DNA of 26,406 bases from BOG-908 sp964244695 (GTDB lineage Bacteria > Pseudomonadota > Alphaproteobacteria > Acetobacterales > Acetobacteraceae): NCBI GenBank assembly GCA_964244695.1, contig CAXTJZ010000025.1, positions 1-26,406 on the forward strand, given 5' to 3'. The translations under genes were made by a program, and so were the position numbers. The notes beneath the pieces were generated by a model. The model was given only the letters and a program-made list of their open reading frames with translations. It was not told the origin of the DNA and did not search any database. Each line of letters opens with the position of its first letter. The first letter of the stretch is position 1. Positions 21,013 through 26,406 of this stretch are shown one piece after another.

Positions 21013-22029
21013 CTCGAAACGGGACTGCCTCCTTGCCCGGGCCTGGCGCGCCAGCCCCGCGACAAACCGACGCGCCAACAACTCCTGCCGGCTCCCAGTG
21101 CGTTTGCAAGCCAACTCCGTCTGTCGCGCTTCCTCCAACGCACGCAGCAGGGCCAGGCTGGACCATATGGCAAGGCACCCGGCCGTGGCAGTCTGCGCCC
21201 GAAAAAATACCGGCGGCCGCATGAGGCGAACCGCATCGGCTGCACTCTCGCCATCATCCATACGCAACCGGGCTTGATGAAGGCGCTGCAACAACGACAC
21301 CGCCATGCGTAGGACTGCAACGCCGGTCAGCCCGTCCTGGATGGCCGCTTCCACGCCGCCATCCGCCGCCTCTATGTGGCCACCCATGGCAGCCAGCAGG
21401 CCTTCATCCGCGCTTCCTGCCGCATTCTCCCCCGTGCAGTCGCGCGCCATGTCCAAATCAACCTGGCCACCCTGCTCAGCCAGCAAGGCGAGTTTCTCCA
21501 CCTCGCTGCGCATTACCGCACGGTCGCCGCTCAACGCCTGGCTCAGCCATGCGAGAGCATCCTCGTCTATGGTGACACGGAATTCCGCCAGTCCGGCCTT
21601 TACCAGATCGGTCAAGCCGCGGCCCTCATCCGGGTAGCACGCGATTGCGACACCATCTTGGATCGTCTCCGCAAAACTGCGAAGCTTGCCCTTCCCAAGC
21701 CCCGGCGCCTCCAAAATCAACAACGCGCCGCCAGGGCCCTTGAGCGCCTGCGTAGCCTGGCCAAGCACCGCCTCGGTCGCCTCGCGCACCACGATCACAC
21801 GCCGGCCGCCAATCATCGACAGCGCAGCCATCTCCGCCGGTATTTGACTCCAGCCATCCCTGCCGAGCTCCACGACAAGAAATGGATCGTTCAAGCTGCC
21901 GGCCACCTGGCGCGTCAGGGCTTGCGACCGCTCGCGTATCTGCCCCTCATCCTCACCGTGGATCAGCGCCAGCCGGCATCTGCTTGCATCGCGCAATAGG
22001 GTTGGAAACTTCTTGGCGTCCAGCTTCAT
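21004..22029 (-). CDS. holA: DNA polymerase III delta subunit
   Basis: A 341-residue protein matching the HolA family, the clamp-loader delta subunit that opens the beta sliding clamp. The N-terminal domain has LIHGEDEGQIRERSQALTRQVAG and IPAEMAALSMIGGRRVIVVRE, and the middle has EVEKLALLAEQGGQVDL. This is a degenerate AAA+ fold, so no Walker A is expected. The length is normal for the family (about 340). It lies downstream of lptE on the reverse strand, 18 nt away, and leuS-lptE-holA forms one transcription unit, an order common in alphaproteobacteria. The ATG at 22029 gives MKLDAKKFPTLLRD, typical of alphaproteobacterial HolA. Confidence 0.93.
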   Translation of the reverse strand: MKLDAKKFPTLLRDASRCRLALIHGEDEGQIRERSQALTRQVAGSLNDPFLVVELGRDGWSQIPAEMAALSMIGGRRVIVVREATEAVLGQATQALKGPGGALLILEAPGLGKGKLRSFAETIQDGVAIACYPDEGRGLTDLVKAGLAEFRVTIDEDALAWLSQALSGDRAVMRSEVEKLALLAEQGGQVDLDMARDCTGENAAGSADEGLLAAMGGHIEAADGGVEAAIQDGLTGVAVLRMAVSLLQRLHQARLRMDDGESAADAVRLMRPPVFFRAQTATAGCLAIWSSLALLRALEEARQTELACKRTGSRQELLARRFVAGLARQARARRQSRFEAN

Positions 22030-22047
22030 GGGTTACCGCCACACCTG

Positions 22048-22548
22048 TCACCCAGGGTGCTTATCGAAGTAGATCCCCATCGCCAGAACAATCTGGTCGG
22101 CCAGAGCCTGCGCGAGCCGGTGCTCCGTCGCATCCTCTTCCAAATCCTGATAGAAAAACTGCTCGTCGATGATGTTGTAGCCATCGACACTGCGCACCAC
22201 GCCGCCGGCCAACTGATGGGCGGGGCTATCAGCGGAATGCAAGCTCCAAGTGGCATTGCCGACCGCCCGGTTACGTGTGGTCGAGTTGTCCGCCTGCACA
22301 TCAAGGCCAGAGACCGCTTCCGAAAACGCTACAGCGAGCGTGTAACGTTTCGGCACGTCGCCAGATGCGCCTTCGAGGCGCGCCTGCAGAGCCTGGCGCA
22401 GCAGTTGTCCGGACCGGTTCGGAATGATGTCGACGTACACCGCGGCCAGAGCGGCCTGACCCGGCTGCCCTTCACCATACACTGCATGGAAACCGCAACT
22501 CGCGGTCATCCCCGCCAGGCCGAGCACCAAGGCGCGCCGGCCGATCAT
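22048..22548 (-). CDS. lptE: LPS-assembly lipoprotein LptE
   Basis: A 166-residue protein. The N-terminus MIGRRALVLGLAGMTASC is a lipoprotein signal with lipidated Cys18, followed by GFHAVYG, the typical LptE start. LptE plugs the LptD barrel in the outer membrane to insert lipopolysaccharide. Other family-like parts are LAAVYVDIIPNRSGQLLRQAL, YTLAVAF, and HRLAQALADQIVLAMG near the end. The ATG at 22548 overlaps the leuS TGA by 4 nt (ATGA), implying translational coupling. It is consistent with a diderm with LPS. Confidence 0.9.
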   Translation of the reverse strand: MIGRRALVLGLAGMTASCGFHAVYGEGQPGQAALAAVYVDIIPNRSGQLLRQALQARLEGASGDVPKRYTLAVAFSEAVSGLDVQADNSTTRNRAVGNATWSLHSADSPAHQLAGGVVRSVDGYNIIDEQFFYQDLEEDATEHRLAQALADQIVLAMGIYFDKHPG

Positions 22549-25139
22549 CCCGCCACCACGAAATTCACGATACGCCCTGGCACGTGGATGCGCTTGACCA
22601 CGCGCTTGCCTTCCAGCAGCCGGGCAACGTTCGGCTCCGCCTCCGCTGCCGCGATCACCACATCCGGCGCGGCATCGGGCGCCACCTCGATCGTCCCGCG
22701 CAACTTGCCCATGACCTGCACGGCTATGACCAGGCTTTGAGCTGCCACGAGCGCCGGATCCGCCTCTGGCCACGGTTCCGCCACCAACAGGCCGCCATGG
22801 CCCAGCTTGGCAAACAGCTCCTCGGCCAAATGCGGCATCATCGGTGCAATTAGGCGGGCCGCCATCTCCACCGCCTCACGCCGGGCAAAGGCTAGTCCGT
22901 CGACATCGCCGCCTCGGTCCGCGTAGGCTATGGCCGCGCCCAGCTCGTAGATGCGCGCCACAGCCACGTTGAACGCGAAATCCTCCAGCGCCTGCGTGAC
23001 ACTGACAACCGTCCTGTGGGTCACCCGCCGCAACGCCAAGGCGTCAGCTGCAAATGTGTCAGGCCTGGCCGGCACCATTCCCGCACTGGCCTCCGCCAAG
23101 CGGTATAGCCGCTGCACGAACCGGTAGGCGCCTACCACGCCCGACTCGGTCCACTCGATGTCACGCTCCGGCGGGTTGTCGGACAGGATGAACCAACGTG
23201 CCGTGTCGGCTCCATAACGGTTTATGATTGCGCCGGGATCGACCGTGTTGCGGCGAGACTTGCTCATCGCCTCCACCCGCCCGACCGTCACAGGCTCGCC
23301 ATTCGCGCGCTCCACGACCATGCCGTCGCTGGTTGCGGTCTCTTCCGGATAGAGCCATCGCCCGTCGGCCGATTTGTAGCTCTCATGCGTCACCATGCCC
23401 TGGGTGAACAATCCGGCAAACGGCTCGGCCACGTCCAGATATCCTGTCGCCTGCATCGCCCGCGTCACGAAGCGCGCATATAGCAAGTGCAGGATCGCGT
23501 GCTCGATGCCGCCGATATACTGATCTACCGGCAACCAGCCATCCACCGCCGCGCGCTGCACAGGCACAACCGCGCCAGGGCTGCAGAACCGCGCGAAATA
23601 CCACGAACTATCGACGAACGTGTCGCACGTGTCCGTCTCACGCAGCGCCGCCGCGCCGCATGTCGGGCAGGCCACGTGCTTCCAGGTGGGATGATGGTCC
23701 AGCGGGTTTCCCGGCCTGTCGAACGTCACGTCTTCAGGCAGCAATACCGGCAACGCGCTGTCCGGCACAGCCACCACGCCGCAGGTGCCGCAATGGACAA
23801 CCGGGATCGGGCAGCCCCAATAGCGCTGCCGGCTGACGCCCCAGTCGCGCAGCCGCCAGTTCACCACGCCGGCGCCCCAGCCTTTTTCAGCCAGCGCATC
23901 GATAGACGCGCGCTTTGCGTCCCCGATGCTGAGCCCATCGAGAAACCCTGAATTGGCGATCAGCCCGGGCCCGTCATACGCACGGTCTGCCACGCTGAAC
24001 GTGGCCGCGTCGTCGCCCACCGGCACCACCACGGGCACCACGTCCAATCCGTATTTCCGCGCGAAATCCAGGTCCCGCTGGTCATGCGCGGGACAGCCGA
24101 AGATCGCGCCCGTGCCGTATTCCATCAGCACGAAGTTGGCGATCCAAATGGGGAACACCTGGTCCGGCAGGAACGGATGCCGCACAGTCAGCCCGGTGTC
24201 GTAGCCCTGCTTCTCGGCCGTCTCCAGCGCCACCTCGCTGGTGCCCATGCCACGGCAAGCCGCCACGAACGCGGCAGCCCCTGCGTCACGCGCCGCCGCA
24301 GCACTTGCCAGCGGATGCTCGGCCGCCACCGCCACGAACGACATGCCGAACAGCGTGTCCGGACGGGTGGTGAACACCTCCACCTCGGCGATGCCGGCCT
24401 CCGCCCGCGTCAGCGGAAAACGCAGCCGCGCTCCCTCGCTGCGGCCGATCCACTTCGCCTGCATCACCCGCACCCGCTCGGGCCACCGCTCCAGCTCGTC
24501 CAGGCTCGCCAAAAGCTCAGGCGCGAATTGGGTGATCCGGAAGAACCACTGCGAAAGCTTCTTCTTCTCCACCAGCGCACCGGACCGCCAGCCCCGCCCG
24601 TCGATCACCTGCTCGTTGGCCAGCACCGTGCCGTCGACGGGATCCCAGTTGACGTAGCTCTCCCGCCGCTCCACCAGCCCGGCTTGCAGGAACGCCAGAA
24701 ACAACCGTTGCTGCTGCCCGTAATACGCCGGATCACAGGTCGCGAACTCCCGCCGCCAGTCGATCGCCAGGCCCATGCGCCGCAGTTCCGTGCGCATCGC
24801 CGCGATGTTGGACCGCGTCCACACACCAGGATGAACACCACGCTCGCGCGCCGCATTCTCCGCCGGCAGACCGAACGCATCCCACCCCATCGGATGCAGC
24901 ACCTGGTAGCCACGCGCCCGCTTGTAGCGCGCCACCACGTCGCCCAGCGTGTAGTTGCGTACGTGGCCCATGTGGATCTTGCCGCTGGGATAGGGAAACA
25001 TCTCCAGCACATAATATTTCGGCCGCTCGCCTTGCGGCACGTCGTCGGCCAGGAAGCAGCCGGCTTCTTCCCACGCTTGCTGCCAACGCGGCTCTGCGGT
25101 GGCGAAATCGTAAACCGCTGGAGGGGATGTTTCGTTCAT
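22545..25139 (-). CDS. leuS: Leucyl-tRNA synthetase
   Basis: An 864-residue class I aminoacyl-tRNA synthetase that charges tRNA-Leu. The HIGH-type motif is in PYPSGKIHMGHVRNYTLGD and the KMSKS-type motif in VEAMSKSRRNTVDPG. Between them lie the editing domain (FTTRPDTLFGMSFVAVAAEHPL) and a Cys-rich insertion (HCGTCGVV, CPTCGAAAL). The C-terminal anticodon-binding and Leu-specific domains follow, and the length matches bacterial LeuRS (about 860). The start is ATG 25139 (MNETSPPAVYDF); upstream in-frame residues come from the palindromic element and should be dropped. Only 15 bp separate the start from element copy 11, so the promoter must lie in or beyond the element. Confidence 0.97.
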   Translation of the reverse strand: MNETSPPAVYDFATAEPRWQQAWEEAGCFLADDVPQGERPKYYVLEMFPYPSGKIHMGHVRNYTLGDVVARYKRARGYQVLHPMGWDAFGLPAENAARERGVHPGVWTRSNIAAMRTELRRMGLAIDWRREFATCDPAYYGQQQRLFLAFLQAGLVERRESYVNWDPVDGTVLANEQVIDGRGWRSGALVEKKKLSQWFFRITQFAPELLASLDELERWPERVRVMQAKWIGRSEGARLRFPLTRAEAGIAEVEVFTTRPDTLFGMSFVAVAAEHPLASAAAARDAGAAAFVAACRGMGTSEVALETAEKQGYDTGLTVRHPFLPDQVFPIWIANFVLMEYGTGAIFGCPAHDQRDLDFARKYGLDVVPVVVPVGDDAATFSVADRAYDGPGLIANSGFLDGLSIGDAKRASIDALAEKGWGAGVVNWRLRDWGVSRQRYWGCPIPVVHCGTCGVVAVPDSALPVLLPEDVTFDRPGNPLDHHPTWKHVACPTCGAAALRETDTCDTFVDSSWYFARFCSPGAVVPVQRAAVDGWLPVDQYIGGIEHAILHLLYARFVTRAMQATGYLDVAEPFAGLFTQGMVTHESYKSADGRWLYPEETATSDGMVVERANGEPVTVGRVEAMSKSRRNTVDPGAIINRYGADTARWFILSDNPPERDIEWTESGVVGAYRFVQRLYRLAEASAGMVPARPDTFAADALALRRVTHRTVVSVTQALEDFAFNVAVARIYELGAAIAYADRGGDVDGLAFARREAVEMAARLIAPMMPHLAEELFAKLGHGGLLVAEPWPEADPALVAAQSLVIAVQVMGKLRGTIEVAPDAAPDVVIAAAEAEPNVARLLEGKRVVKRIHVPGRIVNFVVAG

Positions 25140-25154
25140 GTGCCGGACTTGAAA

Positions 25155-25313
25155 GGAAGAAAGACAGCAGTTCTTTTTTGAAAAAAAGAACCAAAAAACT
25201 TTTGCTCCCCCGCTGGGGCAAACGCGTGTCTTGCCAAACCAGCACACGCCTTGGTGCAAGCAGGTAGCAAAAGTTTTTTGCTTCTTTTTTCCAAAAAAGA
25301 AGGCCTTTCTTGC
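25155..25313. repeat. Intergenic palindromic element, copy 11
   Basis: Lies between the stop of the DUF3576 gene (touching it) and the leuS start (15 bp). The left arm has the third stem type, GTTC/GAAC; the right arm is CTTC/GAAG with one loop change. The long core aligns with copy 5 in the same orientation (GTGT..TGC.RAACCAGC) and with copy 2 in the opposite orientation. Confidence 0.87.
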
Positions 25314-25832
25314 CTAGCTTGTCCCCTGGGCCCGCAACTCACGCGCCCGGGCCAGTATCTTACCCTCGATGTCGGTAGCCGTCTGCGGACTGACCGGCGC
25401 ATCCGTCCAATCACCCGCCTCACGCGTCTGCCGGAAGATCGTCACGTGCACGCCGTCCGCGCGCAACTGCCGTCCCAGCACGTAAGCCGTGGCCTTGAAC
25501 CGCTCGCCCGTAGTCGTCGGTGGCGAATACCAATCCGTCACGATCACGCCGCCAAATGGGTCCGTCGAGGCGAACGGCATGAACTGCAGCGTCTCCAGCG
25601 CCCCGCGCCACAGATATTTGTTCACCTGCAGCGCTGCATCGGATTCCTGCTGCGCGTTGCTCTTGCTCTTGCCCGGTACGAGCGAGGGCGGCGTCAGCCC
25701 GTTCGGATCGGCATACGAGGCGTCGGCGAGCGGCTTGGCGGACCCGGTATCGCCACCGCCGCAGCCAGCCAGGGCCGCCGCCGGCAGCAGGAGTGCTATC
25801 TGGGCAAAGGTGCGGAAGACGGAGCGGGGCAT
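25314..25832 (-). CDS. DUF3576-family lipoprotein
   Basis: A 172-residue protein. The N-terminus MPRSVFRTFAQIALLLPAAALAGC is a lipoprotein signal with a good lipobox (LAGC) and a lipidated Cys24 followed by a Gly-rich linker. The mature part has the DUF3576 pattern: VNKYLWRGALETLQFMPFASTDPFGGVIVTDWYSPPTTTGERFKATAYVLGRQLRADGVHVTIFRQ. In alphaproteobacteria this family commonly lies just upstream of leuS, as here; its function is unknown. It is probably an outer-membrane or periplasmic lipoprotein. The start ATG at 25832 gives the full signal peptide. It diverges from the YggS-family gene, with a half palindromic element in the gap. Confidence 0.9.
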   Translation of the reverse strand: MPRSVFRTFAQIALLLPAAALAGCGGGDTGSAKPLADASYADPNGLTPPSLVPGKSKSNAQQESDAALQVNKYLWRGALETLQFMPFASTDPFGGVIVTDWYSPPTTTGERFKATAYVLGRQLRADGVHVTIFRQTREAGDWTDAPVSPQTATDIEGKILARARELRAQGTS

Positions 25833-25920
25833 GGTATCCTGACGAACACAGGCCGGCGCGATCGCGGGCCTTGGGTTGTCTAGCGCCGGATAGGGTTTGC
25901 GCCAAGCTTGCGGGTGAGAA

Positions 25921-25985
25921 AGTAAGCAAGGCTTTCTTTTTTGAAAAAAAGCAAAAAACTTTGACTCCGCTGTCGCGAGGCGGGG
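25921..25985. repeat. Half palindromic element, copy 12, in a divergent gap
   Basis: A left arm and half a core: AAGCAAGG, the hairpin GCTTTCTTTTTTGAAAAAAAGC (a fourth stem type, GCTTT/AAAGC, in which the right side is shortened), then AAAAAACTTTGACTCCGCTGTCGCG. No right arm follows. It lies between the divergent DUF3576 and YggS genes and ends no visible gene. Confidence 0.75.
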
Positions 25986-26040
25986 CTAGCGTGCGCTTCG
26001 GCGCTTGACCGCCTTGGTTGGTCCGATCATCCCCTTCTCC

Positions 26041-26406
26041 ATGGACGGATCAGAGCGAGACATTGCCGCGGCGCTGGAAGACATACGCGCCCGGATCGGG
26101 CGGGCTGCCGCCCAGGCCGGCCGCAGCCCGGACCAGATTACCCTGGTTGCCGTGTCGAAGACCCATCCGGCGTCCGCCGTGCAGGCTGCCCTCGCCTGCA
26201 GCCAGTCCACCTTTGGCGAGAACCGGGTCCAGGAAGCCGAGGCCAAGTTCGCTGACCTGCGCGCCGGCAACCCGCAACTCCGCCTGCACCTCATCGGCGC
26301 CCTGCAGACGAACAAGGCAGCCGACGCCGTGCGCATCGCCGATACGATCGAAAGCCTGGACCGCCCGCGCCTGGCGGACGCTATCGCCATCGCCGCCGAA
26401 CGCACC
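26041..26406 (+). CDS. yggS: YggS-family PLP homeostasis protein (5' part)
   Basis: A 122-codon open frame from ATG 26041 running off the window end; the gene is truncated by the window edge. It matches YggS/PLPBP: an N-terminal helix (DIAAALEDIRARIGRAAAQAG), LVAVSKTHPASAVQAAL with the PLP-binding lysine (SKTHP), FGENRVQEAEAKF and LHLIGALQTNKAADAV. This family is a fold-type III PLP barrel that has no clear enzymatic activity and helps keep free pyridoxal phosphate balanced. The full protein should be about 220-235 residues, so about half is seen. No strong ribosome-binding site is visible upstream of the ATG. It diverges from the DUF3576/leuS unit. Confidence 0.92.
   Translation, partial: MDGSERDIAAALEDIRARIGRAAAQAGRSPDQITLVAVSKTHPASAVQAALACSQSTFGENRVQEAEAKFADLRAGNPQLRLHLIGALQTNKAADAVRIADTIESLDRPRLADAIAIAAERT

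Noticed and set aside
24084..25181. Forward open frame of 365 codons over leuS
   Set aside because: Antisense to the LeuRS catalytic domain and ends within the repeat element; no domain signature.
102..25985. Intergenic elements as insertion sequences or a CRISPR array
   Set aside because: No transposase, no target-site duplication visible at the ends, no regular spacing or unique spacers; copies lie between different genes.
25986..26405. Reverse-strand open frame at the window end
   Set aside because: It is the shadow of the YggS-family gene on the + strand, which has clear motifs (SKTHP, FGENRVQEA).

Overview
The window is high-GC DNA from an alphaproteobacterium. The gene order mnmE-mnmG-rsmG-parA-parB, followed convergently by leuS-lptE-holA, and parS sites inside the rsmG reading frame point to a chromosomal region near the replication origin. 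The general protein style and AT-rich intergenic hairpins that I recall from acetic acid bacteria suggest Acetobacteraceae; this is an inference and I could not check it by search.

Layout. Positions 1-3.5 kb (+ strand): the last codons of an unidentified gene, a LysR-type regulator, a PhnD/SsuA-like binding protein without signal peptide, and a ferredoxin reductase-type FAD enzyme. Positions 3.6-5.6 kb: a membrane fatty-acid desaturase (-) diverging from an XRE-type regulator (+). Positions 5.8-8.2 kb: a YceI-family exported protein (-) diverging from proA (+), then a small secreted protein (-). Positions 8.3-12.05 kb (-): uvrB and a TPR/glycosyltransferase-like protein. Positions 12.3-15.2 kb: a TauE/SafE permease (+), a Gly/Tyr-rich secreted protein (-), a quinone oxidoreductase and a DNA-alkylation repair methyltransferase (-, overlapping). 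Positions 15.2-21.0 kb (+): a tightly packed run with a thioredoxin-like [2Fe-2S] protein, mnmE, mnmG, rsmG, parA and parB, which joins tRNA wobble-uridine modification, 16S rRNA methylation and chromosome partition. Positions 21.0-25.8 kb (-): a DUF3576 lipoprotein, leuS, lptE and holA. The window ends in the 5' part of a YggS-family gene (+).

The most striking feature is not a gene. Twelve copies, intact or decayed, of one intergenic palindromic element (about 65-180 bp) punctuate the window. An intact copy has two AT-rich arms, each folding into its own small hairpin, around one of three interchangeable GC-rich cores. The arm hairpins vary by compensated base changes (CTTC/GAAG, GTCC/GGAC, GTTC/GAAC). 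Most copies begin 0-5 nt after a stop codon. They look like bidirectional terminators or 3'-end elements. Several also abut, or supply, the translation start region of the next gene, leaving no room for a separate promoter. The 11 kb of packed housekeeping genes from 13.7 to 25.1 kb has none.

A second point of interest is a pair of perfect 16-bp parS palindromes exactly 27 bp apart, translated in frame as a duplicated VSRETL motif at the start of RsmG. A 10-N assembly gap follows it and probably hides no missing sequence. No tRNA, rRNA, CRISPR array or transposase gene was seen.
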